64,000 bases of DNA, from contig NZ_AP014724.1 of the NCBI RefSeq assembly GCF_001548055.1, forward strand, positions 806,001 through 870,000. Direction: 5' to 3'. Shown here one piece after another: positions 20,306 to 29,106 of this stretch (position 1 is the stretch's first letter; every line of letters starts with the position of its first letter). The DNA comes from Sulfurospirillum cavolei (lineage in GTDB: Bacteria; Campylobacterota; Campylobacteria; Campylobacterales; Sulfurospirillaceae). Both the position numbers and the translations under genes were made by a program. The notes beneath the pieces are model-generated. The model ran no database searches, was not told the DNA's origin, and saw only the letters and a list, made by a program, of their open reading frames with translations.

Positions 20306-21111
20306 CGATAGGTTTCATCGGCGATATCGTCGGTCGCCCCGGACGTTCGATGATCGAGACGCATCTGAAAAAAATTCGCCAAGAGTTTGCGCTTGATTAC
20401 GTGATTGCTAATGCGGAAAATGCCAGTCACGGTTTCGGACTTAATGCACAGCACGCAAACGAGCTTTTCTCTTACGGTGTTAATCTGATTACGGGCGGAA
20501 ACCATACGTGGGATAAAAAAGAGATTCTTCCGCTTTTAGAGACTTTGCCGATTTTAAGACCGCATAATTATCCCAAAGGCGTTGCGGGTTCGGGTGTTAA
20601 AGTCTTACATGTGAATGCCGAACCGATTGCCGTACTCAACATTATGGGTCATTACGGTATGCCGACGCTCAATAATGCCTTTTTGTGTGCGCAAGAGACG
20701 ATTGATGCGCTTTTGCACGAGGGGATTCGAACGATTATCGTCGATTTTCACGCTGAAGCGACTTCCGAAAAATATGCGATGTTTCACCTCCTTAAAGGCA
20801 AAGCGAGTGCCGTTTTCGGAACGCATACGCATGTTGGAACGGACGATTTGCAGATCGACGAAGGAACGTGTTTTGTCAGCGACGTTGGACTGAGCGGGGC
20901 ACGCGACGGCGTGATCGGCATGGACAAAACCGCACCGCTCAAACGCTTTTTAACGGGGCTTCCCTGTGCCTTGGAACTGCCTAAAAAATGCAAGAAAATT
21001 TTTCAAATGGTGATTGTGAAGATCGAAGAAGGAAGATGCGTCGACGCGTTTAAAGTGCGTATTTTCGACGATCAAGAACGTCACATTGTAAAGGCGATTT
21101 ATGAACGATAG
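20302..21111 (+). CDS. YmdB-family metallophosphoesterase (TIGR00282 type)
   Basis: Calcineurin-like phosphoesterase; family members hydrolyse 2',3'-cyclic nucleotides or cAMP with a di-metal centre. The start is the ATG in an ATGA overlap with mfd. Metal-site motifs are in order: IGDIVGRPGR, NAENASHGFGLN, GGNHTWDKKE, DFHAEATSEK and GTHTHVGTDD. The length, 269 residues, is standard. The Bacillus homologue influences the motility/biofilm switch; whether that applies here is unknown. It overlaps magIII by 11 bases. Confidence 0.88.
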   Translation: MTIGFIGDIVGRPGRSMIETHLKKIRQEFALDYVIANAENASHGFGLNAQHANELFSYGVNLITGGNHTWDKKEILPLLETLPILRPHNYPKGVAGSGVKVLHVNAEPIAVLNIMGHYGMPTLNNAFLCAQETIDALLHEGIRTIIVDFHAEATSEKYAMFHLLKGKASAVFGTHTHVGTDDLQIDEGTCFVSDVGLSGARDGVIGMDKTAPLKRFLTGLPCALELPKKCKKIFQMVIVKIEEGRCVDAFKVRIFDDQERHIVKAIYER

Positions 21112-21763
21112 TTTGGAACTCTTACGTGCGTTAAAAAATGCGGGTTATCCGAAATCGGCTCGCGATCCTTTTTGGTGGCCGCGATCGGGGACGTTTTGGG
21201 TCGTCGTCGGCGCGATTTTAACCCAGCAGGCCAAATGGGAAAAAGTTGAAAAAAGTATTGAACATCTGGAAACATGCGGCGTCGATTGTTTGGATACTCT
21301 GGCTCGACTCGAGATTGAAACCCTAGCCGAATGCATTAAACCGAGTGGCTTTTACAACACCAAAGCTAAAAACCTTCGTGCTTTAGCCAAAGCGATTCTT
21401 GAAACGTTTAGTACCTTTGAAACCTTCCAAGCAAACGTGACGCGAGAATGGCTCTTGGCGCAAAAAGGCGTCGGAGAAGAGAGTGCGGATTCTATTTTAT
21501 GTTATGCCTGTTACCAAGAGGCGTTGGTCGTCGATGCCTATACGGCAAGACTTCTTAATGCTTACGGGTACGATTTTGAAAGCTACGAAGCACTTCAATC
21601 GTGGATGCTCGAAGGACTAAGCGATAAGGATGCACTGCGACGATTGTATGCCAAAGAGATATCTTTGCACGAACTCTATGCGCGCTTTCATGGAAAAATC
21701 GTAGAATATTGTAAGGAAAACAGTCGAGGAAAAGTCGTAGATGTAGAGCGTTTGGGCCTTTAA
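21101..21763 (+). CDS. magIII: 3-methyladenine DNA glycosylase, MagIII-type
   Basis: Endonuclease-III-superfamily glycosylase that removes alkylated bases. The 220 residues carry the helix-hairpin-helix (KGVGEESADSILCY) and the catalytic Asp in VVDAYTARL. The Cys cluster for a 4Fe-4S centre of ordinary EndoIII is absent at the C-terminus. This absence and the opening ILTQQAKWEKVEKS plus KPSGFYNTKAKNL segments resemble H. pylori MagIII closely. The gene overlaps the phosphoesterase and ends in a terminator hairpin. Confidence 0.85.
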   Translation: MNDSLELLRALKNAGYPKSARDPFWWPRSGTFWVVVGAILTQQAKWEKVEKSIEHLETCGVDCLDTLARLEIETLAECIKPSGFYNTKAKNLRALAKAILETFSTFETFQANVTREWLLAQKGVGEESADSILCYACYQEALVVDAYTARLLNAYGYDFESYEALQSWMLEGLSDKDALRRLYAKEISLHELYARFHGKIVEYCKENSRGKVVDVERLGL

Positions 21764-21772
21764 GCCCAAACG
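21749..21772. terminator. bidirectional terminator between magIII and ydcH-like gene
   Basis: A perfect 9-bp stem CGTTTGGGC / GCCCAAACG with a six-base loop contains the magIII stop codon. It faces the 3' end of the convergent small gene. Confidence 0.75.
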
Positions 21773-21778
21773 AATCGA

Positions 21779-22006
21779 TTAAAGGCTGTGCTCTTTTTTA
21801 TACGCAAGAATCATGGCGTACGCTTCGTCTTTAAGTTTGAGTTTTTCTTTTTTAAGTGCATCAAGCTCGGCATCGCTGATATGATCTCTGCCCGCATCGG
21901 CATCGGCAATTTTTTGGTCGAGCTCGTTATGTCGTTCAAAAATTTTTGCAAAGTGGGCGTTGTCCAATTTTAATTTTGAGATAATATCTCGGTACTCGTG
22001 TAGCAT
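21779..22006 (-). CDS. YdcH/DUF465 family small helical protein
   Basis: A 75-residue cytoplasmic protein predicted as two antiparallel helices, with the DUF465 pattern: RDIISKLKLDNAHFAKIFERHNELD, then a helix rich in Leu and Lys (LDALKKEKLKLKDEAY). Family function is not established. An AAAGGAG ribosome site precedes the ATG. It lies alone between convergent magIII and the upstream argJ. Confidence 0.85.
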   Translation of the reverse strand: MLHEYRDIISKLKLDNAHFAKIFERHNELDQKIADADAGRDHISDAELDALKKEKLKLKDEAYAMILAYKKEHSL

Positions 22007-22059
22007 GGCTTCTCCTTTTATATTTGTTTTATTTTACCTAAAAGTACTTAATCTTAGGG

Positions 22060-23250
22060 CTACGTTCTGTAATCCGCATTGATTTCGACGTAACGGTGTC
22101 CCAAATCGCACCCGTAAGCGGTAAAAGAACCGTCCGCGATTCCCAGTTCGCAACGGATACGAAACGATGCTTTTTTCATCACTTCCGCCGCTTTTTTTTC
22201 CGTTTGTTCGTCGAGGGAACGCTGATCTTTCGAATAAATTAAAATGTCGTCGTAGTGAATAACTAACGTTTCCTCGCTACATGTAATGCCGCTTGCTCCG
22301 ATCGTCGACGCAATACGCCCCCAATTCGGATCTTCGCCGAAAAGTGCGGTTTTGACTAAAAGCGAATTACTAAGTGCTTTCGCCGCACGTTCGGCTTCTT
22401 CGTCGTTTTGAGCACCGCTAACTTCAAATGCAACCACTTTCGTAGAGCCTTCTCCGTCTCGAACTAACATTAAACTTAACTCTTGCGTGATACGTTTGAG
22501 AGCTTCGTTAAACGCTTCTTTTTCGTAAACGCCGCTTTTGCGAGAACTTAAAAGTAAAACCGTATCGTTAGTCGACGTGTCTCCGTCCACGCTCACCGCA
22601 TTAAACGATGCTTGTACGGCCGGCAATAACAAAGCATCCATATCGGCTTTGGGAATGGCCGCATCGGTTAAAATGAAACAAAGCATCGTCGCCATCGCGG
22701 GATTAATCATACCCGCACCTTTACAAATGGCGGCGATATGAAAGAAGCTTCCGTCTTCTAGAATGACTTTAAGGCATAGCTCTTTTTTAAACGAGTCGGT
22801 GGTCATAATCGCCGATGCCGTCGAATGCGAATCTTTTGCGTTAAAGTCGAATTTTTCAAATGCGAGTGCCATTTTATCGACATTGAGACGATAGCCGATA
22901 ACGCCCGTCGAACTCATAATAGGATGGTGCAACTTCGGAAAAAGCGTTTGAAGTTTGGCAAACAAGGTATCGATGTCTTCGATTCCTTTTTCTCCCGTCA
23001 TCGCGTTGGCATTTTTGGCGTTCATTAAAATAAAGTTGGTTTGAAAGCCTTTGGGATAACGTAAGAAATGTTTAATAGGCGCGGCTTGAAAGACGTTACT
23101 CGTAAAAATACCGCTAACGTCGCACGGTTCGTCGGTGCGAATAAACGCGACGTCCTCTTTTTGGTTAGGTTTAAAACCCGCATGAACGCCTTGGCAAAAA
23201 AAGCCTTCAACGTTATCCAATCCGTTTTGAACAGGAAGCAGTGTAAACAT
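22060..23250 (-). CDS. argJ: bifunctional ornithine acetyltransferase / N-acetylglutamate synthase
   Basis: ArgJ transfers acetyl from N-acetylornithine to glutamate in arginine synthesis. The 396-residue precursor has the self-cleavage site in KGAGMINPAMATMLCF, where the Thr becomes the nucleophile of the beta chain. Other landmarks are MSSTGVIGYRL, SVDGDTSTNDT and FGEDPNWGRI. The C-terminal end YVEINADYRT is typical. Whether it also uses acetyl-CoA cannot be decided from sequence. Confidence 0.95.
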   Translation of the reverse strand: MFTLLPVQNGLDNVEGFFCQGVHAGFKPNQKEDVAFIRTDEPCDVSGIFTSNVFQAAPIKHFLRYPKGFQTNFILMNAKNANAMTGEKGIEDIDTLFAKLQTLFPKLHHPIMSSTGVIGYRLNVDKMALAFEKFDFNAKDSHSTASAIMTTDSFKKELCLKVILEDGSFFHIAAICKGAGMINPAMATMLCFILTDAAIPKADMDALLLPAVQASFNAVSVDGDTSTNDTVLLLSSRKSGVYEKEAFNEALKRITQELSLMLVRDGEGSTKVVAFEVSGAQNDEEAERAAKALSNSLLVKTALFGEDPNWGRIASTIGASGITCSEETLVIHYDDILIYSKDQRSLDEQTEKKAAEVMKKASFRIRCELGIADGSFTAYGCDLGHRYVEINADYRT

Positions 23251-23337
23251 CGGTAAATCCTTTTGGATTTTTATAAAGTGTCGTGAAAGAAAGGGACGAA
23301 AAAGTAAAGGTAAAATTTCCCCGTAAACGGAGAAATT

Positions 23338-23526
23338 TTAGCCGTTTTTCTTCATGGTACGAAGTGTCGAAGCAGCAATTCTAATTTTCTTAGTCGTTCC
23401 GTCTTCAAGCGTCACACGGACGGTTCTTAAGTTTGGAAGGAATCTTCTTTTAGTTTTGTTGTTCGCATGGCTTACGTTGTTACCAACCATAGGGCCTTTA
23501 CCCGTAATAGCGCATTTTCTTGCCAT
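23338..23526 (-). CDS. rpmB: 50S ribosomal protein L28
   Basis: A 62-residue basic ribosomal protein with the L28 opening ([29 protein letters not shown]) and the [18 protein letters not shown] strand pair. It has its own promoter (TATAAT on the minus strand, at 23605-23610) and lies divergently from rpe. Confidence 0.97.
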   Translation of the reverse strand: MARKCAITGKGPMVGNNVSHANNKTKRRFLPNLRTVRVTLEDGTTKKIRIAASTLRTMKKNG

Positions 23527-23782
23527 ATCGATATCCTTAGAAATTTTTTGTCGTGAATTTTACACTAAAAAAGCAAAAGAACTACTTAATTTAGTGAGCC
23601 GAAGATTATAGCAAAATTTTTATAAATTTAGGTACAATTTTACTTTAAAAGTTTTGACGAACGGACGGCACGCTTTTGAAAGTGAAACGTTGAAAGCGAC
23701 GTGAAGATCGGGTAATCTTAATATTAATAGAGTATACCCGCGTACCTTCGGTGTTTTTATTTTTTTCATAAAGGTTTTGAGA
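23527..23782. promoter_or_regulatory. divergent promoter region between rpmB and rpe
   Basis: On the minus strand TATAAT (plus coordinates 23605-23610) is the likely -10 of rpmB. On the plus strand TACAAT at 23633-23638 is a candidate -10 for rpe, giving a leader of about 140 bases. That leader ends in a short ACC-TTC-GGT stem (near 23743-23751) followed by a T-rich run just before the rpe ribosome site. This could be a weak attenuator, but that is not established. No gene is visible in this stretch. Confidence 0.5.
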
Positions 23783-24424
23783 ATGTTAGTGGCTCCGAGT
23801 ATCCTTTCTGCTGATTTTGGAAAGTTAAACGATGAGATAACGGCAATTTGTACGGCAGGATGCGATTTGGTGCATGTCGATGTGATGGACGGGCATTTCG
23901 TGCCTAACTTAACGATAGGTCCCGTCGTTGTTAATGCCGTAGCTAAGGTGGCGACTAAGCCTTTGGATATTCATTTGATGGTGGAAAACAATCCGTTTTT
24001 TGTCGATTTGTTTGCTCCTTTAAAACCTCGATACCTTTCGTTTCATATCGAAGAAGAGAAACATCCGCATCGTTTGATTCAAAAAATTCGGGATTTGGGA
24101 ATTTCTCCGGCAATCGTGCTCAATCCGCACACGCCGCCTTCTTTGATCGAGTATTTGCTCGAAGATTTGGATATGGTGCTTTTAATGAGCGTCAATCCCG
24201 GATTTGGGGGTCAAAAATTTATTCCGAGCGTTTTGGAGAAAGCTTTGATCTTAAAAGAGATGATTTTAAAACGAAATGCCAAAACGTTGATAGAAGTGGA
24301 CGGCGGCGTTAACGATACGAACGTCAAGGCTTTAGCCGATGCGGGTGTCGACATCGTCGTTGCGGGCAATTACGTTTTTGGCTCCGATCATTATAAAAAC
24401 GCGATCGATTCTTTAAAAGTCTAA
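23783..24424 (+). CDS. rpe: ribulose-phosphate 3-epimerase
   Basis: TIM-barrel enzyme interconverting ribulose-5-phosphate and xylulose-5-phosphate in the pentose phosphate pathway. The start is ATG 23783, 8 bases after AAAGG; an upstream TTG at 23777 is too close to that site. Motifs include LVAPSILSADFGKL, HVDVMDGHFVPNLTIG, HLMVENN, MSVNPGFGGQKF and EVDGGVN. The length of 213 residues is normal. trpF follows after 2 bases. Confidence 0.96.
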   Translation: MLVAPSILSADFGKLNDEITAICTAGCDLVHVDVMDGHFVPNLTIGPVVVNAVAKVATKPLDIHLMVENNPFFVDLFAPLKPRYLSFHIEEEKHPHRLIQKIRDLGISPAIVLNPHTPPSLIEYLLEDLDMVLLMSVNPGFGGQKFIPSVLEKALILKEMILKRNAKTLIEVDGGVNDTNVKALADAGVDIVVAGNYVFGSDHYKNAIDSLKV

Positions 24425-24426
24425 GA

Positions 24427-25014
24427 ATGTGGGTTAAAATTTGCGGTATTACCAACCTTGAAGACGCACGATGTGCAATCGATGCGCAAGCCGATGCGCT
24501 TGGCTTTGTTTTTTATTCGAAATCTCCGCGTTATATTTGCCCCGAAGAGGCTCAAGCGATTGCGCAAATGCTGCCTTTACATGTACAAAAAATCGGCCTC
24601 TTCGTCGACGTTACGCCTGAAGAGATCAATCTGACATGTCAGCAGGCGCGGATGGATACGGCACAGATCCATTTTGATGTAGATGATGCGTTTTTAAGTG
24701 CCTTACATGTACCGTATGTACGCGTCGTTCGTGCAAAAAATCCCTCCGACGTGATGCGCTATGAAGGTTCGATTCGCTTGGTAGACGCCTATGTGGACGA
24801 TTACGGCGGAGCGGGCAAGCGGATCGATCTTTCGTGGTTTGAGAATGCCGATAGAAAAAATATTATTTTAGCCGGCGGTTTAAGCCCTGAAAATATCGAA
24901 CATGTGAAAGCCTTAGGCTTTTACGGCGCGGATGTCAGCAGCGGCGTCGAAAAAAGCAAAGGCATCAAAGATCATGCCAAAATCCGAGCATTTCTTCAGA
25001 AGGCAAAAGCGTGA
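24427..25014 (+). CDS. trpF: phosphoribosylanthranilate isomerase
   Basis: TIM-barrel enzyme of tryptophan synthesis. The catalytic Cys is in WVKICGITNLEDA and the catalytic Asp in DTAQIHFDVDD; the phosphate-binding end is ILAGGLSPENI and GADVSSGVE. The gene is separate from any other trp gene in the window and overlaps the exonuclease gene by 4 bases. Four copies of ACATGT lie within this short gene (24579, 24634, 24705, 24900). Confidence 0.95.
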   Translation: MWVKICGITNLEDARCAIDAQADALGFVFYSKSPRYICPEEAQAIAQMLPLHVQKIGLFVDVTPEEINLTCQQARMDTAQIHFDVDDAFLSALHVPYVRVVRAKNPSDVMRYEGSIRLVDAYVDDYGGAGKRIDLSWFENADRKNIILAGGLSPENIEHVKALGFYGADVSSGVEKSKGIKDHAKIRAFLQKAKA

Positions 25015-25817
25015 GGCCTTTGGATACGTACATTACGAAAATGGTGCAAAAGCCGGTCTTTCATAAAGAATTTTTTTCCAAAATGCGTACCTTCAAAGAG
25101 TTGGAGCATATCGACGTCGAAGACGTGAACATGTTAAAGCTTTTAGGACTTCCTTTGATCAAATACTCCAACTATGCGTTTAGTTTAGAAACCGTCGACA
25201 CAAGCATCGCCGCGGGAAAATTTTGCGTCGTGGACATCGAGGCGAACGGGAGCAAGCCGAGTCTGCATCAAATTATCGAAATCGGGGCGGTGATGATCGA
25301 AAACGGCGTGGTCGTTGCCGAATTTTCTTCCCTTGCTAAAGCAGACGTATTGCCTGAAAGCATCGAACAATTAACGGGCATTACGCTCGAAGAGCTTCAA
25401 AAAGCCCCGCCGTTGCGCCAAGTGCTTGAGTCGTTTCGACTTTTTTTAAAAGATGCGGTTTTTGTTGCGCATAACGTAAATTTTGACTACTATTTTATTT
25501 CATATGCGCTCGAACAAGCCGGATTTGGACCTTTACTCAACCGAAAGCTTGATACGATAGAGCTTTCCCGCAAATGTATCGAAGCGCCGAAATACGGATT
25601 GGGTGCTTTGACGGAGTATTTGGGGATCGGTTTTGAGCATCACCATCGCGCACTTTGCGATGCTAAAGCGACGGCGGAAGTGTTTTTTAAAGCATTGGAA
25701 AAACTACCTGAATCGGTTCAAACCGTCGAAGAACTCATCGCTTTTACAAAACCGCAACATCCGAAAAAACGCAAAAAAGAGAAAGACGCGTCGTTTAAAT
25801 CGAGTACAACGCTTTAA
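25011..25817 (+). CDS. DEDDh 3'-5' exonuclease, DnaQ/PolC-epsilon type
   Basis: Predicted DNA proofreading or repair exonuclease. The exonuclease motifs are complete: motif I Asp and Glu in CVVDIEANGSKPSL, motif II in AHNVNFDYYFI, and motif III His and Asp in HHRALCDAKATAEVF. The 268 residues include an N-terminal extension of about 70 residues before the nuclease fold and a Lys-rich tail. The start overlaps trpF by 4 bases and the 3' end overlaps the convergent next gene by 23. Whether it is the replicative epsilon subunit or a stand-alone paralogue is not clear. Confidence 0.85.
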   Translation: MRPLDTYITKMVQKPVFHKEFFSKMRTFKELEHIDVEDVNMLKLLGLPLIKYSNYAFSLETVDTSIAAGKFCVVDIEANGSKPSLHQIIEIGAVMIENGVVVAEFSSLAKADVLPESIEQLTGITLEELQKAPPLRQVLESFRLFLKDAVFVAHNVNFDYYFISYALEQAGFGPLLNRKLDTIELSRKCIEAPKYGLGALTEYLGIGFEHHHRALCDAKATAEVFFKALEKLPESVQTVEELIAFTKPQHPKKRKKEKDASFKSSTTL

Positions 25818-26322
25818 AACGAACGTAATTTTCTGCCGATCGAAGTAACGAGTCAATCTCGTGCTCGTTTAATTCACGCACGAATTTTGCGGGATTTCCC
25901 ATAATGAGCGAACGCGGAGGAAAGACTTTGTTTTTCGTGACGAGCGATCCGGCTCCGACGATCGACGATTCGCCGATGATCGCACCGTCGAGAATCGTCG
26001 CACTCATTCCGATTAAACAGTTGTTTTCGATCAAACAGCCGTGTAGCATAACGCGATGGCCGATCGTGACGTTATCGCCGATGAGAGTTTCAAATCCGTC
26101 TCCTCTGTCCTCTCGCGTGTAATGCGTCACGTGAATCATACTTAAATCTTGAATGTTCGTATTGCGCCCGATGCGAATGCGATTCACGTCGCCTCGAATG
26201 ACGCAGCCAAACCATACGGAGCTATTTTCCCCGATGCAAACGTCGCCGATGACGTCCGCGCTCGGAGCAAGAAAGACGCTTTCGTGAATGCGAGGCGTCA
26301 CTCCTTGAAATGCGATGAGCAC
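25795..26322 (-). CDS. gamma-carbonic-anhydrase-like left-handed beta-helix protein
   Basis: The 175-residue protein has hexapeptide repeats forming a left-handed beta helix, a YrdA/CaiE-type member of the gamma-carbonic anhydrase superfamily. Zinc-ligand histidines are in place: MIHVTHYTRE and IGHRVMLHGC. Conserved RGDVNRIRIG and SVWFGCVIRG segments are typical. Actual carbonic anhydrase activity varies in this family. The gene is 2 bases downstream of ppk1. Confidence 0.85.
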   Translation of the reverse strand: MLIAFQGVTPRIHESVFLAPSADVIGDVCIGENSSVWFGCVIRGDVNRIRIGRNTNIQDLSMIHVTHYTREDRGDGFETLIGDNVTIGHRVMLHGCLIENNCLIGMSATILDGAIIGESSIVGAGSLVTKNKVFPPRSLIMGNPAKFVRELNEHEIDSLLRSAENYVRFKALYSI

Positions 26323-26324
26323 GC

Positions 26325-28433
26325 TTAGCTCTCTTTAAAAAGACGTTTGACCAACTTCTCGGCTCTGTGCGTACTGTCTTTCTTTTGCGCTTTGTAGATT
26401 TTGTTCATATAATCTTCTAAAATCGTATGGTTATTGATCGATTTTTCATCGCCGCTGACGGCTTGCGTGTATTCTCCGTTGCTTCCTAGATTCCAGCTTA
26501 AAGCATTGTCGTTGAGCTGCAATTGTAAAATTTCGAAGAGTTTTTGTTGCAAAGCTTTATCGAAAATCGGCGTCATCAGCTCCAAGCGTCGCTCTAAGTT
26601 TCGAGGCATCCAATCCGCACTTGAAATAAACGTCGTGGTCGGCTCGGCATTTTTAAAATAAAAAATGCGCGCATGCTCCAAATATTTACCGACGATCGAT
26701 TTGACGCGAATCGTTTCGCTCACACCTGCAATGCCGGGACGCAAACAACAAATACCTCGGGCAATAATATCGATCTGAACGCCCGCCATCGATGCTTCAT
26801 ACAAGGCTTGAATCACGTCCGGATCGACCAAGGAGTTCATTTTAGCAATGATACGGCCTTCCGTGCCGAATTTAGCTTCATTGTGGATCAAGCTGACGAC
26901 TTTAGGTTTGATTTGCGTCGGAGACATCGAAAGCGTTTGAAGCTTTTTGTATTTGGAAAAACCCGAGAGAATATGAAAAAACGTCGTACCGTCTTTCGCA
27001 AAATCTTCTTTACATGTAAAAAAACTGGTGTCGGTATAGACTTTAGCGGTAGCTCCGTTGTAGTTTCCGGTACTCAAATGCATGTAAAACTTGAGCTTTC
27101 CGTCTTCTTCTTGGCGAATGACTTGCGCGATTTTCGCATGGACTTTAAAACCCGTAATGCCGTAAACCACATGTGCGCCGGCTTGCTCTAACGCTTTAGC
27201 CCAATGCAAGTTGTTCTCTTCGTCGAAACGTGCTTTGAGTTCCACGACGGCGGTGACTTGTTTTCCCTCGTTTGCCGCATCGATCAAGGCTTGAACGATT
27301 TGAGAGTTCTTCTCCACGCGATAGAGCGTCATGCGAATAGAGATCACTTTAGGGTCTTTAGACGCCTCTTTGATCAGCTTTAAGACTGGATCGAAACTTT
27401 CGTACGGGTGAAACAGTAACACGTCGCCTTTATCGATAACTTTGAAAACCGATTCGTTGCTGTCAAAAGGCGGTAAAACTTTGGGATTGTACGGCGGTAA
27501 CGCGAGATGCGAAAAGTCTTTGTTGCCGACGATTTGCCATAGCGCCCCTAAATTGAGCGGAATTTTATAGGTATAAATGTCTTTGAAAAAGATTTGCATG
27601 TGCGAATTTAAAAACTCTAAAATATCCGGATCGGCACCTTCTTCGATATTGAGGCGTACGAACGCTCCTTTACGTCTGAGTTTTAGTCCTTGCTCCATAA
27701 TCATCATAAAGTCGTCGGCTTCCTCTTCCTCGATGACCATATCGGCGTTGCGCGTTACGCGAAATGCTGCGGAAGCGACCAGTTTATAGCCGGGGAAAAT
27801 CTCTTCGACATGCTTTTTAACGATCGATTCGATCGGAACGTAAGTGTTTTCGCCCGCTTGGAAAAAACGAGGCAGAACACGGGGAATGCGTATCATGCCG
27901 TATTTGTAGTTCCCTTCTTCTTCACTCTCTCCGTCTTGAAGTTTGACCGCCAACGAAAAGCTTAGGTTGTTGAGGTGCGGAAACGGATGGGTCGCATTGA
28001 CGGCGATAGGAACGATGACGGGCAGGATATTGGAAAAGAAATAGTCGTTCGCCAAACGTGCTAACACAGGACCTAATTCATGGTAGTTCTTGATGTAGAG
28101 ATTCTCTTTTTCCAAGTCGGCGACGATCTCTTCGTAACTGCTTTGAATCACCTCCTTTTCGCTTGCGAGGTAGGCTCGGATTTCGCGTAACTGATCGAGG
28201 GGCGTTTTTTGATCGGCTCCCGTTTCGATGACTCCGGCACTAAAAAGCTGTTTAAGTCCCGCCACGCGAATCATGTAAAATTCATCGAGGTTGGTAGCGT
28301 AAATCGCCAAAAATTTGAGTCGTTCAAACAGAGGCAACTCTTTTTTCATCGATTGGGAGAGGACTCTGGTGTTAAATTTGAGCCATGAAAGCTCGCGATT
28401 GAGATATAAGCTAGAGTCGTTTAAATCAGGCAC
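26325..28433 (-). CDS. ppk1: polyphosphate kinase 1
   Basis: PPK1 makes polyphosphate from ATP. The 702-residue protein begins with the N-terminal domain signature [14 protein letters not shown] and [15 protein letters not shown]. It has ATP-binding strands and the autophosphorylated His in [11 protein letters not shown], followed by a second His in LEHARIFYF. In Campylobacter polyphosphate supports stress survival; that is family knowledge. The gene stands alone at its 5' side with a 64-base gap to the next. Confidence 0.96.
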   Translation of the reverse strand: MPDLNDSSLYLNRELSWLKFNTRVLSQSMKKELPLFERLKFLAIYATNLDEFYMIRVAGLKQLFSAGVIETGADQKTPLDQLREIRAYLASEKEVIQSSYEEIVADLEKENLYIKNYHELGPVLARLANDYFFSNILPVIVPIAVNATHPFPHLNNLSFSLAVKLQDGESEEEGNYKYGMIRIPRVLPRFFQAGENTYVPIESIVKKHVEEIFPGYKLVASAAFRVTRNADMVIEEEEADDFMMIMEQGLKLRRKGAFVRLNIEEGADPDILEFLNSHMQIFFKDIYTYKIPLNLGALWQIVGNKDFSHLALPPYNPKVLPPFDSNESVFKVIDKGDVLLFHPYESFDPVLKLIKEASKDPKVISIRMTLYRVEKNSQIVQALIDAANEGKQVTAVVELKARFDEENNLHWAKALEQAGAHVVYGITGFKVHAKIAQVIRQEEDGKLKFYMHLSTGNYNGATAKVYTDTSFFTCKEDFAKDGTTFFHILSGFSKYKKLQTLSMSPTQIKPKVVSLIHNEAKFGTEGRIIAKMNSLVDPDVIQALYEASMAGVQIDIIARGICCLRPGIAGVSETIRVKSIVGKYLEHARIFYFKNAEPTTTFISSADWMPRNLERRLELMTPIFDKALQQKLFEILQLQLNDNALSWNLGSNGEYTQAVSGDEKSINNHTILEDYMNKIYKAQKKDSTHRAEKLVKRLFKES

Positions 28434-28497
28434 GTCTTATCCTTTCTAAAAAGTGGGGATATTTTATCGAAAAAAGGTTATAAAAAGGTAACGGGTT

Positions 28498-29028
28498 TTA
28501 AGCATTGTTTGAAAAAGCGGGACTCTCTTCGTTAGAAACGGAGAGATAACTCTCTTGCGGTTTAGCGAGAAGTTCGGCTTGTTTGGTTCGTGAAATTTCA
28601 AGTCGGGCTTGCATTTCTAAGATAGAAGCGGTAGAAGCCACTTGGTAATCGGTAGAGCTAGGATCGCTCGGTGCAAGAGCGGCAGCGCGTATCGTTTGCA
28701 TTTTCACGATAGTTTCTTCCGGTGTGGCGCCTTCGGAAGCATCGATGCCGACTTCGCCTGCTACGGCATAAAGTGCATTGTCAGGACCTTCTTGATACGT
28801 AAAATTCGCACCGCTTGTAATGACGCCTCCGCCTGCGGCAATATGGGCATTTTCATGTGCTCTTACTTTTGTATCGGTCGATTGAAGTTGGAGCACTAAG
28901 GCTTGTTCGGACGCCGTTAAATTTACAGATACTTTTGAGTTTGTTGGAGAAGAAGATGTCGATGTTCCGGACGAAGATGCGGTGTTGATACGGGTAGACG
29001 ATGCATTCAAAAAACTACCGATGAGCAT
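28498..29028 (-). CDS. putative metalloprotease, CJM1_0395 / SprA-related family
   Basis: A 176-residue protein with a low-complexity Ser/Thr-rich N-terminus and a zinc-protease-like HExxH variant, HENAHIAAGGG, followed by a Gly-rich strand (ITSGANFTYQEGPDNALYAVAGEVGID). This family is common in Campylobacterota and other proteobacteria; substrates are unknown. No clear signal peptide is seen. An AGGAG site precedes the ATG. Confidence 0.75.
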   Translation of the reverse strand: MLIGSFLNASSTRINTASSSGTSTSSSPTNSKVSVNLTASEQALVLQLQSTDTKVRAHENAHIAAGGGVITSGANFTYQEGPDNALYAVAGEVGIDASEGATPEETIVKMQTIRAAALAPSDPSSTDYQVASTASILEMQARLEISRTKQAELLAKPQESYLSVSNEESPAFSNNA

Positions 29029-29106
29029 TGAACACTCCTAAAGTGATCTATTATAACGCATTTTGGTCGGAATGTATGCGAAATTAATACAAGTGATCCT
29101 GAAGTG